Below are positions 18,119 to 26,052 of a DNA stretch of 64,000 nucleotides, piece by piece. Source of the DNA: Hyphomonas sp. Lineage in GTDB: Bacteria > Pseudomonadota > Alphaproteobacteria > Caulobacterales > Hyphomonadaceae. A program made the translations under genes and the position numbers. Location: positions 2,046,001-2,110,000 of the forward strand of contig CP051229.1 of assembly GCA_017792365.1 (NCBI GenBank), in the 5' to 3' direction. The notes under the pieces are model-generated. The model worked only from the letters and a program-made list of their open reading frames with translations. It had not been told where the DNA came from and made no database searches. Each line of letters opens with the position of its first letter. Position 1 is the first letter of the stretch.

Positions 18119-18278
18119 TGTCCTGCCTCGAGATGACAGCGCTCATCCCCGCGCTGTTGCGACTAACATGAACCATCCCCGCCAAAAGTCCATGTGGGAT
18201 AAAGCCGCCTTGCGCGCTCACCGGCCAACCCGCTAAAGCGCGGAAACTGGCCAGTTCCGGCCACCACGGCGGGTCCAC

Positions 18279-19598
18279 ATGCGCGCAGACTTGTCGACCG
18301 ACGCCCAGAAACCCTTTCAGGCGCTCTCCGGCACCATCAACTCGATCTATCTCGGCCAGATGATCGGCGTCGACGCTATCGCCGCCGCCACCGTCTTCTT
18401 CCCGCTGATGTTCTTCTTCATCGCCTTCGTCATCGGCCTGTCGATGGGTTCGACCGTGCTGATCGGGCAGGCTTTCGGCGCCAAGAATTTCGAACGCGTG
18501 CGGGCCGTCGCCGGCGCCACCTTCGCCATCGCCTTCCTCGGCGGCCTCGTGATCGCGGTGATCGGCGGCCTCTTCGCGCCCCAGATCATGAGCCTCCTGC
18601 AGGTCCCCGCGAACATCTTCGATGACGCCACGAACTACGCGCGCATCATGCTGCTCTCGATGCCGCTCTTCTTCGTCTTCATTCTCTACACATCCATCCT
18701 GCGCGGCGTCGGCGATTCCATGACCCCGCTCTGGACGCTGATCTTCTCGACCCTCACTGGCCTCATTCTCACGCCAGCCTTCATCATGGGCTGGGGCGGC
18801 CTGCCGAAGCTGGGCGTACCCAGCGCAGCTGTGGCTTCCGTGCTGGCGCTCGTCGTCGCGCTGGCCTGGCTCTCCTTCTATCTCATCCGCCGCAAGGACC
18901 CCCTCGCGCCCACGCCCGAGCTGTTCGCGCACGTCCGCCTCGACTGGAAGATCCTCAAGACCGTCCTGCGCCTCGGCATTCCGACCGGCCTGCAGATGGT
19001 CATCATGGCGCTGGCGGAACTCGTCCTGCTTGGCCTCGTCAACGCCTACGGCTCGAACGCCACGGCCGCCTACGGCGCCACCAACCGTGTGCTCAGCTAT
19101 GTCCAGTTTCCGGCGCTGTCGATCGGCATCACCGCGTCGATCCTCGGCGCACAGGCGATCGGCGGCGGAAAGATCGATCGCCTCGCCGCCATCATGAAGA
19201 CCGGCCTGGCGATGAACCTCGTCCTCACGGGCATCGGCGTCACGATCGTCTACCTCCTCAGCCGCACCATCATCTCGCTCTTCATCACCGAGCCCGACGT
19301 CATCGCGCTGACAGAACGTCTGCTCCACATCGTGCTCTGGAGCGTCGTCCTGTTCGGCTGGGCGACAGTCTTTTCCGGCATCATGCGCGCCTCCGGCACG
19401 GTATGGGCGCCGGTCATCCTCAACGTGCTTGCCATCGCGCTCGTCGAAGTGCCGATCGCAACCTACCTCTCCGAGCGCATCGGCATCGACGGCATCTGGA
19501 TCGCCTATCCCTGCGCCTTCGCCGCCATGCTGATCCTGCAGGTCTGCTATTACAGCTTCGTCTGGCGACGACGCCCCATCGTCGCGATCGCGCAGTGA
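18279..19598 (+). CDS. MATE-family multidrug efflux transporter, short N-terminus
   Basis: The 439-residue membrane protein is a NorM/DinF-type MATE antiporter, exporting cationic drugs with Na+ or H+. It has about eleven hydrophobic helices in two repeats (first repeat LSGTINSIYLGQMIG; second near residue 230, IPTGLQMVIMALAELV). Relatives have roughly 20-25 residues of helix 1 before the ALSGTINS position; here only about 13, and an in-frame stop 14 codons upstream forbids a longer start. An internal deletion or a real truncation of helix 1 is possible. Confidence 0.88.
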   Translation: MRADLSTDAQKPFQALSGTINSIYLGQMIGVDAIAAATVFFPLMFFFIAFVIGLSMGSTVLIGQAFGAKNFERVRAVAGATFAIAFLGGLVIAVIGGLFAPQIMSLLQVPANIFDDATNYARIMLLSMPLFFVFILYTSILRGVGDSMTPLWTLIFSTLTGLILTPAFIMGWGGLPKLGVPSAAVASVLALVVALAWLSFYLIRRKDPLAPTPELFAHVRLDWKILKTVLRLGIPTGLQMVIMALAELVLLGLVNAYGSNATAAYGATNRVLSYVQFPALSIGITASILGAQAIGGGKIDRLAAIMKTGLAMNLVLTGIGVTIVYLLSRTIISLFITEPDVIALTERLLHIVLWSVVLFGWATVFSGIMRASGTVWAPVILNVLAIALVEVPIATYLSERIGIDGIWIAYPCAFAAMLILQVCYYSFVWRRRPIVAIAQ

Positions 19599-19602
19599 TC
19601 CA

Positions 19603-19710
19603 TCCTTCGACAGGCTCAGGATGAGGCTTCGACAAGCGCAGGATAACACCCCGAGGCGCCAGCAACCCTCATCCTGGGGACGCACGCAGCGCGTGGAATC
19701 GAAGGATGGG
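19603..19710. repeat. intergenic repeat family A, two adjacent elements
   Basis: The first element reads CCTTCGACAGGCTCAGGATG and is followed by a decayed second 22-bp unit. The second element, CCTCATCCTGGGGACGCACG through CGAAGGATGGG, is a palindromic variant with a central GCGCAGCGC-like stem. Matching sequences occur near 21.0 and 32.7 kb. It fills the gap after the MATE gene. Confidence 0.7.
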
Positions 19711-19875
19711 CGGCGCCCGCCACTGCCTGCGCCCCAAAACGCGAACCCAACTCGCGGCTTCGTGTCCGCCGAGTTTTGTGCCTATGCTCGCACGCGCGGG
19801 ATCACATGATACAACCCGCACAGAACGAATGCGCCCGCACACCCGTGCGGGCCGGTCTTATGGGTGGAGGATGCC

Positions 19876-20802
19876 ATGTGTGACGAACATACCGAACAGG
19901 ACAACGAGGCCTTTATGAAGGCGAAAGCCGCAAACCTGTCGCGCCGCGGCTTCGGGGTGCTGGCCGGCGCGGGCGCAGTCGCCTGCACGGCCCCGCAGGA
20001 CAGCCAGCAGGCTGAAGCCGCGCCGCAGACGCCGGCTGAACCCGCCGCGGCGGCTGCGATGCAGCTTGTCGAAACAGACGTGATGATCACGACACCCGAT
20101 GGTGAGGCGGATTGCTACTTCGTCCACCCGGCCGAAGGCGCTCACGCCGCTGTTCTGGTCTGGCCCGACATCCTCGGACTGCGGCCGGCCTTCCGCCAGA
20201 TGGGCAAGCGCCTCGCCGAAAACGGCTATGCAGTTCTGACCGTCAACCCATTCTACCGCAGCGCGGTCTCGCCCGTGGTCAACGAGGGCGACAGCTTCTC
20301 GACCCCCGAAGTCCGGGAGAAGGTTCTGCCCTACGCACGCGCCCTCAGCGCCGAAACCCATGTCACCGACGCCCTCGCCTTCACTGCCCGGCTCGACCAG
20401 CAATCAGCGGTCGACACCTCCAAGGGCATCGGCACCACAGGCTATTGCATGGGCGGCCCGATGGTCATGCGCACGGCCGGAACCGTGCCGACGCGCATCA
20501 AGGCAGGCGCCAGCTTCCACGGCGGCGGACTGGTCACACAGGAAGACAACTCGCCCCACTTGCTGATCCCGCAGATGACGGCGGACTTCCTCATCGCCGT
20601 CGCCCAGAACGACGACGAGCGTGACCCGCAATCCAAGGAAGTGCTCCGCGAGACCTTCGCGGCGAACAATCTCGATGCGGAAATCGAAGTCTATCCGGCG
20701 ATGCACGGCTGGTGCCCGCCTGACAGCCAGGTCTACGACGAGGAACAGGCTGAACGCGCCTGGTCCCGCCTCCTCGCCCTCTTCGAAGGCGCACTGGCCT
20801 AG
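19876..20802 (+). CDS. Tat-exported dienelactone hydrolase family protein
   Basis: This 308-residue alpha/beta-hydrolase carries the dienelactone-hydrolase triad: cysteine nucleophile in GYCMGG, aspartate in QNDDERD and histidine in AMHGW. The N-terminus has a twin-arginine signal (LSRRGFGVLAGAG) after a 20-residue lead, ending AVACTAP, a plausible lipobox, so a Tat-exported lipoprotein is likely. GGTGGAGG is five bases before the ATG at 19876. Family members hydrolyse lactones or esters; the substrate is unknown. An extracytoplasmic location is unusual, since classical ClcD enzymes are cytoplasmic. Confidence 0.87.
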   Translation: MCDEHTEQDNEAFMKAKAANLSRRGFGVLAGAGAVACTAPQDSQQAEAAPQTPAEPAAAAAMQLVETDVMITTPDGEADCYFVHPAEGAHAAVLVWPDILGLRPAFRQMGKRLAENGYAVLTVNPFYRSAVSPVVNEGDSFSTPEVREKVLPYARALSAETHVTDALAFTARLDQQSAVDTSKGIGTTGYCMGGPMVMRTAGTVPTRIKAGASFHGGGLVTQEDNSPHLLIPQMTADFLIAVAQNDDERDPQSKEVLRETFAANNLDAEIEVYPAMHGWCPPDSQVYDEEQAERAWSRLLALFEGALA

Positions 20803-20811
20803 CCCCGACCC

Positions 20812-20945
20812 GCCGTCATCCCCGGACCCCGTTCCCGGGATGACGGCTCCCCGGGCGCCTCAGCTCCCCAACGATCTGGCGCTCCACCCCTCAAACCCCA
20901 CCAACCGTCATCCCGGGGCGCAAAGCGAACCCGGGATCCGGCAAC
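20812..20945. repeat. two intergenic palindromes of the CCGGGATGACGG type
   Basis: CCGTCATCCCCGG and CCCGGGATGACGG (20812-20847) form one palindrome; CCGTCATCCCGGGGCGC with GAACCCGGGATCCGG (20905-20942) forms another. They begin the 300-bp gene-free stretch between the hydrolase and glutathione transferase genes, which holds only repeats. Confidence 0.6.
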
Positions 20946-20958
20946 AATCACCCTCCGC

Positions 20959-21074
20959 CCTCAACCCGAACCTGTCCAAGCCTCACCCCGAGCTTCTCAA
21001 AGCCTCATCCTGAGCCTGTCAAAGCCTCACCCCGAACCCGTCGAAGCCTCATCCTGAGCCTGTCGAAGGATGGG
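20959..21074. repeat. five-unit tandem array of a 22-bp family A unit
   Basis: Five head-to-tail copies of a 22-bp unit (consensus CCTCAYCCYGARCYTGTC plus NAAG) run without spacers from 20959 to 21068 and end in GATGGG. The unit is half of intergenic repeat family A. There are no unique spacers and no cas genes, so it is not a CRISPR array. Confidence 0.8.
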
Positions 21075-21103
21075 ACCCGAGCACAACCCTCTCCTCCGCA
21101 GCC

Positions 21104-21721
21104 CTACCCCCCGGTCTTCTCAACCGCCCGAAGAAACGCCGGCCGCTTCATGTTGCGCTCACGGTAAGCATCCAGCTTCGGATACGCCTTCAGCAGTCCC
21201 AGCCGCTCGGCCATGCTGGCGATATACGTGAACCCCACATCCACCGCGGAGAAGGAATCCCCCAGCAGGAAGTCCTGATCCCCAATCGCGTTCTCCATGT
21301 ACGACAGGTGCAGCTTCACCTCGCCCGCCGTAAACGCTGACAGGATCGGCGGCTTGGGATCTTTCTCCCGCCCCAGCAGCATCGTCATCAGGAGTGGCAT
21401 GAAAGCCGAGCCTTCCGGATAATGCAGCCACGTCGTCCACTCCGCACGGGCCGCCACATCCTCGCGCGGCGGGGCGAAACGGTTCTCGGTATCGTAGCGA
21501 TCGACAAGATAGCTCGCGATCGCCCCAGTCTCCGCCACCATCAGCCCGTCATCGACAATCACCGGCGACTTGCCCAGCGGGTGCGCCTCGCGCAGCTCCG
21601 GCGGCGCCCGCCCCATCTCGTTGCGCACATAGATCTTGAGCTCATAGTCGAGACCCATCTCCTCCAGCAGCCAGACCGTGAAGACCGAACGACCGACGCG
21701 AAGATGGTGAACCAGGATCAT
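21104..21721 (-). CDS. glutathione S-transferase family protein
   Basis: The 205-residue protein has a thioredoxin-like N-terminal domain with HHLRVGRSVFTVWLLEE and the glutathione gamma-glutamyl contact VAETGAIASYL (the conserved ES/ET pair). An all-helical C-terminal domain with FSAVDVGFTY follows. GAGGAG seven bases before the ATG at 21721 selects it over a start two codons upstream. It conjugates or reduces electrophiles with glutathione; the substrate is not predictable. A second, different GST lies at 41.7-42.4 kb. Confidence 0.9.
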   Translation of the reverse strand: MILVHHLRVGRSVFTVWLLEEMGLDYELKIYVRNEMGRAPPELREAHPLGKSPVIVDDGLMVAETGAIASYLVDRYDTENRFAPPREDVAARAEWTTWLHYPEGSAFMPLLMTMLLGREKDPKPPILSAFTAGEVKLHLSYMENAIGDQDFLLGDSFSAVDVGFTYIASMAERLGLLKAYPKLDAYRERNMKRPAFLRAVEKTGG

Positions 21722-21767
21722 GCGCAAACTCCTCTGTTTCTCTCTGCCTATCGCAATCTCGCCCGTC

Positions 21768-21830
21768 CGTCATTCCGGGCGAAGCGCAGCGAAGACCCGG
21801 AACCCGGCATTTGACGTAACCCGGAACAAC
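21768..21830. repeat. intergenic repeat family B
   Basis: CATTCCGGGCGAAGCGCAGC followed by GAAGACCCGGAACC is a palindrome whose twin lies at 28.19-28.23 kb. It separates the glutathione transferase and DUF3008 genes. Confidence 0.65.
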
Positions 21831-21903
21831 ACCCCGGCCCCGCGCATCCATCCGCCGCGCCTGCGCGTTCACACCGCATCCACCGCAATCGAGGAACGCC
21901 CCC

Positions 21904-22092
21904 ATGCCCGCAAAATCCAAACAGCAACAGAAAGCCGCCGGCGCCGCGCTGTCGGCCAAACGCGGCGACACGCCAAAGTCGAAACTCAAGGGCGCATCGA
22001 AGGAAATGTACGAATCCATGAGCAAGGACCAGCTCAAGGACTTCGCCGAAACCAAGCGCAAGAACCTGCCAAAGAAGAAGAAATCGTCCTGA
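21904..22092 (+). CDS. DUF3008 family small basic protein
   Basis: The 62-residue lysine-rich protein matches the DUF3008 family from start to end: MPAKSKQQQKAAGAALSAKRG, then a conserved LKGASKEMYESMSKDQL helix, and a KKKK tail. Function is unknown; size and charge suggest a nucleic-acid or stress-associated role, which is inference. A GAGGAA site precedes the ATG. Confidence 0.88.
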   Translation: MPAKSKQQQKAAGAALSAKRGDTPKSKLKGASKEMYESMSKDQLKDFAETKRKNLPKKKKSS

Positions 22093-22153
22093 TCCGCGCC
22101 AACCCTCCGCGCTAAAGTGAGAACGACCGGCGCCCCCATGCGTTAAAACCGCG

Positions 22154-22726
22154 ATGTCGATGCGGGCGAGCTTCAAGGAATGGACACAGGGACGCTGGGC
22201 CTATGCTGGCGCCGGGATCATCGGCTTCCTCGAAGGCTCGATCCTCCTCATCGCGCCCGAGCCATTGCTGATCCCCGCAATGCTCAGCCACAGGCGCACC
22301 ATCTGGCTCTTTGCGCTCCTCCCAGCCCTCGGCAACGTCGTCGCCGGCCTCCTGATGTACGCGCTCGGCGCCACGCTCGCCGAACCGGTGATCGAGCCCT
22401 TCGTGCAATGGCTCGGCGCCAAGCAGGACTACGATCAGGCGCTCAACGATCTCAGCGACAACGGCTTCATCGCCCTCTTCCTCGTCGGCGTCACGCCATT
22501 CCCCTTCCAGGTCGGCACCGCCGCAGCAGGCGCCGCCGGCTACAATCTCGGACTGTTCGTCCTCGCCGTCGCCCTGTCCCGCAGCCTGCGCTACCTCGTG
22601 CTCGCAGCCCTCGTGCGCATCGCAGGTCAAGCCGCCGGCGACTGGATGGAAAAGCACCAGTTCGAGATCTTCATCGGCGGCATCGCACTCTTCATCCTGA
22701 TCGGCGCCGCCATGTTCTTCGCCTGA
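22154..22726 (+). CDS. YqaA/VTT-domain integral membrane protein
   Basis: This 190-residue protein has four to five hydrophobic segments and the SNARE-associated/DedA-type VTT pattern. It includes the re-entrant segment EPLLIPAMLS, a GNVVAGLLMYALG helix and VTPFPFQVGTAAAGAAG. Family members are membrane lipid or small-molecule transport factors; the YqaA branch is uncharacterised. An ATG two codons later could also be the start. No strong ribosome-binding site is seen. Confidence 0.82.
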   Translation: MSMRASFKEWTQGRWAYAGAGIIGFLEGSILLIAPEPLLIPAMLSHRRTIWLFALLPALGNVVAGLLMYALGATLAEPVIEPFVQWLGAKQDYDQALNDLSDNGFIALFLVGVTPFPFQVGTAAAGAAGYNLGLFVLAVALSRSLRYLVLAALVRIAGQAAGDWMEKHQFEIFIGGIALFILIGAAMFFA

Positions 22727-22747
22727 CCACGATCTACGCTCGCCGCA

Positions 22748-23263
22748 TCAATCGTCGGCGTCGGGATCCCTCAGCACCACGAAGATATCGCCGCTGCGTT
22801 CAAGATAGGCCTGATGCGCCTGCTCGATCTTCACACCCCCCGCCTCCCGCACGGCCGCGAGGAGGTCGCGCTCGCCCACCGCGCACTTGCGCATCATGTC
22901 AGAATCGATCTCGCCATCCTTGATCAATTGGCAAGTCCGCCCCTTCACCAGCGTCGCCAGCGGACGCCACTCCGCCGCCAGCCGCGTCACCACCCCATGC
23001 GCCACCGCGAGCAGGATGGTCGCCGTCACCACTTCGACGAAGGGGGCATTGCCCGTCATCGTCCGGCTGAGATTGGACCCGATCACCACCGCCAGCACGA
23101 TGTCGATCGGCGTCGCGCGGCCAAACAGGCGCGGCGTCGAAAACCGCACCAGCAGCACCCCGATGATGAAAACGATCAGCGCCCGCGCCAGCATCTGCCA
23201 GAACGTGATCGGCCCCGTGCTCGCGCCGATCACCTGCGTCAGCCCGTCCATCGCAGCTTCCAT
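22748..23263 (-). CDS. DUF421 (YetF-like) membrane protein 1
   Basis: Three N-terminal helices (residues 15-90) carry the family motif in slightly altered form (VRFSTPRLFGRATPIDIVLAVVIGS). A cytoplasmic YetF domain follows (TCQLIKDGEID through the VREAGG helix). GAGGGG seven bases before the ATG at 23263 selects that start. It is separated by only 3 bp from the second DUF421 gene, so they form a tandem pair. Function is unknown in general; YetF-type proteins are linked to envelope homeostasis and sporulation in Bacillus. Confidence 0.85.
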   Translation of the reverse strand: MEAAMDGLTQVIGASTGPITFWQMLARALIVFIIGVLLVRFSTPRLFGRATPIDIVLAVVIGSNLSRTMTGNAPFVEVVTATILLAVAHGVVTRLAAEWRPLATLVKGRTCQLIKDGEIDSDMMRKCAVGERDLLAAVREAGGVKIEQAHQAYLERSGDIFVVLRDPDADD

Positions 23264-23266
23264 CAC

Positions 23267-23746
23267 TCAGCCCCTCAACTGCGCCGCCAGGCTCCCATCT
23301 GACTGCAGGTAGACCGCACGCGCATCCTCCAGCCGCTCGCCGCCATGCGCCCGCACCGCCTGCAACACCTCGTTCTCCGTCACGCGTTCACGGCGCAGCG
23401 CATCCGGCAACGGCCGGCCGTCCTCCAACAGCTGCGTCGGCCGCGAACGCACCAGCCGCCGGATCACACCCCAGCGCACCGAAGTGAAGGTGACAAGCCA
23501 TTGCAGCCCGATCAGGCACGCAAAGGCCAGCACGCCATCCAGCAGCGGCGTCTCCTTGGAAAGAATCTGCGTCGACAGCGTCGACCCCAGCGCAACCGTC
23601 ACGACCAGATCGAAGGCGTTCAGCTTGGTCAGCGTGCGCTTGCCGGAAATGCGCAGGAAAAGCACCAGCGCGCAATACGCGATCGGCGCGATCATGAGGA
23701 TGCGGACCGGGCCCTTCCACCCGTCGAAGAAGACCGTCGGGTCCAT
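23267..23746 (-). CDS. DUF421 (YetF-like) membrane protein 2
   Basis: The 159-residue protein keeps the classic DUF421 signature, LFLRISGKRTLTKLNAFDLV followed by TVALGSTLS, then two further helices. A short C-terminal YetF domain (TQLLEDGRPL, LQAVRAHGG) completes it. It begins 5 bp after the 91-residue hypothetical and ends 3 bp before its paralogue. The pair is divergent in sequence, which suggests heterodimers rather than a recent duplication; that is inference. Confidence 0.87.
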   Translation of the reverse strand: MDPTVFFDGWKGPVRILMIAPIAYCALVLFLRISGKRTLTKLNAFDLVVTVALGSTLSTQILSKETPLLDGVLAFACLIGLQWLVTFTSVRWGVIRRLVRSRPTQLLEDGRPLPDALRRERVTENEVLQAVRAHGGERLEDARAVYLQSDGSLAAQLRG

Positions 23747-23750
23747 CCGG

Positions 23751-24026
23751 CTACCCCGTCCCGCCGGGCGGCGCCCCCGCTACGCCGATGCGATCGATGC
23801 GATATAGCCTTGGATCATCGAACCCCGGATTGATGTCCTGTTCGGCGCGGAACGGCTGCGATTCGGCAAGGCGGATGAGATAGATGCGGTTGGCCTCAAG
23901 CTGCGCCGCGCCGGCGCTGGCCGCCTCCACCTCCAGCCCGTCCCAGATCTCACGCCCCTGCCACCACGGATCGTCAGCTGCGGCGACGGGCGTGAACCTC
24001 CAGCGATACAGTTTGAGGTCTGTCAT
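23751..24026 (-). CDS. conserved hypothetical protein, operon with DUF421 pair
   Basis: The 91-residue soluble protein is rich in aromatic and acidic residues (RWRFTPVAAADDPWWQGREI near the start, then AQLEANRIYLIRLAES). I do not recognise a family. Reality is supported by a GGGGAGG site ten bases upstream and by tight coupling to the downstream DUF421 gene (5 bp). It begins 39 bp after the ABC ATPase stop. Confidence 0.65.
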   Translation of the reverse strand: MTDLKLYRWRFTPVAAADDPWWQGREIWDGLEVEAASAGAAQLEANRIYLIRLAESQPFRAEQDINPGFDDPRLYRIDRIGVAGAPPGGTG

Positions 24027-24065
24027 GACACAACAACCTCCCCGCTCCGCGAACGTTCCGCCGCC

Positions 24066-25009
24066 CTAACTCGTCAGCGCGACGAACACCTCCTCAAGAT
24101 CAGGCTCTTCCGTCGACAGGTCCGATATGCCGACGCCCGCCGCGCGCACCTTACCAAGCAGCGCCTCGATATCCATCTCGCTCGACCGGTAGGTGATCGC
24201 CAGCGCCCCATCCTTGCGCACGCTGGCGTCCAGTTGCGTGAGACCATCCGGCACGCCGATCAGCTCCTCGCTCGGCCGCACCACCAGCGTCTTGTAGTCC
24301 AGCCGCTTCAGCAGCGTGTCGGTCTTCTCGCAGGCCACGACCTCGCCGTGGTTCACGATCGCGATCTCGTCGCACATCTCCTGCGCTTCCTCGAGATAGT
24401 GCGTCGTCAGCACCACCGTCACGCCATCGGCGTTCAGCCGCCGCACGTATTCCCACAACGACCGCCGCAGCTCGACATCAACGCCCGCCGTCGGCTCGTC
24501 GGGATCAGGATCGGCGGCGCGTGCACCATCGCCTTGGCCACCATCAGACGCCGCTTCATCCCGCCCGACAGCTGGCGCACATAGGCCTGCTTCTTGTCGC
24601 CCAGCCCCAGCGCATCGAGAATCTCGTCAGACCGCCGCTCCGACTTCGGCACGCCATAAAAGCCCGCCATCAGCTCCAGCGTCTCCATCGGCGTGAAGAA
24701 CGGGTCCATGTTGATTTCCTGCGGCACCACCCCCAGCGCCGCCCGCGCCTCCCGCGAATGGGTGTCGATGTTCTTCTCCCAGATCAGCACCTCGCCCTCG
24801 GTCTTGTTCACGAGGCCCGCGAGAATATTGATGAAGGTCGATTTCCCCGCCCCGTTCGGCCCCAGAAGGCCGAAGATCGAGCCGGTCGGAATCTTGAGAT
24901 CGATGCCCTTCAGCGCCACCTTTTCCGGCGAGCGCGGCGCGGCGGCGTAGACCTTCCGCAGGCCGCGCGCCTCGATCGCAATCTCCGGCATTTTCGCCCG
25001 TTCGCTCAT
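24066..25009 (-). pseudogene. ABC transporter ATP-binding protein, frameshifted in Walker B
   Basis: The two frames join into one ATPase of the ABC-2 exporter class. Walker A GPNGAGKST (about residue 46), Q-loop VVPQEI and signature LSGGMKRR are in the first frame. The H-loop region TTHYLEEAQEMCD is in the second. The break near 24500 falls exactly inside the Walker B/D-loop (expected ILILDEPTAGVD); adding one base restores a 314-residue protein. No permease gene is adjacent, so the transporter is incomplete here even if the frame is intact. Confidence 0.82.
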
Positions 25010-25107
25010 GCAAGCACCCTGAAAGACCTCGGCGGCGCCGCCAATTGACGAATCCCGCATCGCCCTCCTAGTTAGTGCCCACGCCAACCACAACAAAGAG
25101 CCGCCCC

Positions 25108-25302
25108 ATGACAAACCCGCCCGCCAGCGCGGTCCCGGCGCCAGAAATCATCGAAGTCGACACCAAAAGGGTGTCCTGCGACGGCGGCGGCGGCGCGCTC
25201 GGCCATCCCAAGGTTTGGTACGACATGGGCGAAGACGATTTCGTCGAATGTGGTTATTGCGACCGCCGCTTCGTCCTGAAAGCCGGCGCAAAACACGGTT
25301 AA
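25108..25302 (+). CDS. zinc-finger CHCC-domain protein
   Basis: The 64-residue protein has the zf-CHCC pattern, a relative of the mitochondrial complex I subunit NDUFS6. VSCDGGGG supplies the first cysteine, GHPKVW the histidine and VECGYCDRRF the last two cysteines. Such proteins occur widely in Alphaproteobacteria, often of unknown role. The ATG at 25108 is chosen because the twelve upstream in-frame residues are unlike the family. It is divergent from the broken ABC ATPase. Confidence 0.87.
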   Translation: MTNPPASAVPAPEIIEVDTKRVSCDGGGGALGHPKVWYDMGEDDFVECGYCDRRFVLKAGAKHG

Positions 25303-25354
25303 GACCTACAGTCTGGCAAGACCCTTGCAGCGTCCTCCCCACGGAGACGCTGAG

Positions 25355-25588
25355 ATGACCATTAAACCTGCAAGAGTTGTGACCTACGGACGCGACCCCA
25401 GCTGGGGCTTCCGCGTACTCGGACCCAATAGCGAAGTGCTGGCCAGCCGCTGGGGCTTCAAGACCGATCATCAGGCGCGTCAGGCAGGCATCGCCGCCTC
25501 GCTGGCGATGTCCTCTGCGCTGATCTCGGGAGACGGCGAACGCAACCGCATTTCGCGCGAACTTCTGAAAGGCGGACCGTCAGCCTAG
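25355..25588 (+). CDS. small hypothetical protein, DUF1508-like
   Basis: This 77-residue protein begins with a strand pattern (VVTYGRDPSWGFRVLGPNSEVLASRWGFKTDHQARQ, here read as separate strands) that resembles a single YegP/DUF1508 repeat. That repeat is found twice in the YegP protein at 33.3 kb. GGAGACGCTGAG directly before the ATG at 25355 supports the start. The resemblance is weak, so the family is tentative. It converges on the lipoprotein gene with a 4-bp overlap. Confidence 0.65.
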   Translation: MTIKPARVVTYGRDPSWGFRVLGPNSEVLASRWGFKTDHQARQAGIAASLAMSSALISGDGERNRISRELLKGGPSA

Positions 25589-26052
25589 GGCCGGTCCAGC
25601 GCCGGGGCGTAGAGCACGCCATAAACCGCGCCCGCTTCATCCCCACGACAGGTCGCGGCTGCATCTGACCGCTCACCCAGCGCATCCTCGGACAGGCGCA
25701 TCAACTCCAGCCGCACCGTGTCCCGGAACGTATAAAGCCGGAAATCCCCGCTCGCCGTCGGCACTTCCACGCCATCGGTCGACACACGCGTCCGCGGCGG
25801 CCACGCGAGCGGCAAGGCGCCATCGGCCGTTTCCAGCATCAGGCATGATCCCTCGACCATCAGCCTGCCTTCCGGCGCGCTGCTCGGGGTCGTCCCCGGA
25901 TCGAAATTGATGATCTGGACCGCGGCGACCTCACGCGCAGATGGACCAGCGGTGCAGGCGGCGGCGGCAAAGGAGGTCAGGAAGGCGAACAATCGCCGGC
26001 AGGCGACCGCGGATAACGGCCGCTCGGATTGACTACGAGCCAGCCGGCGCAT
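25585..26052 (-). CDS. hypothetical lipoprotein
   Basis: The 155-residue product has a hydrophobic segment (LFAFLTSFAAAAC) ending in a good lipobox cysteine, followed by TAGPSAREV. The mature part is beta-rich with two further cysteines (EGSCLML, AATCRGD) that may pair. I do not recognise a domain. The chosen ATG overlaps the upstream secreted-protein gene by 20 bp; a later non-ATG start closer to the hydrophobic segment is possible. The two genes are probably co-transcribed. Confidence 0.6.
   Translation of the reverse strand: MRRLARSQSERPLSAVACRRLFAFLTSFAAAACTAGPSAREVAAVQIINFDPGTTPSSAPEGRLMVEGSCLMLETADGALPLAWPPRTRVSTDGVEVPTASGDFRLYTFRDTVRLELMRLSEDALGERSDAAATCRGDEAGAVYGVLYAPALDRP

Noticed and set aside
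18119-18278. TPP riboswitch upstream of thiD or the MATE gene
   Set aside because: No CUGAGA-type P4/P5 core or matching helices could be found.
17880-19685. 601-codon minus-strand frame
   Set aside because: It runs antisense to the MATE gene and part of thiD; composition is low-complexity Glu/Asp/Gly/His, typical of an antisense shadow in GC-rich coding DNA.
20959-21074. Possible CRISPR array
   Set aside because: Five repeats of 22 bp directly abut each other, with no spacers and no cas genes nearby.
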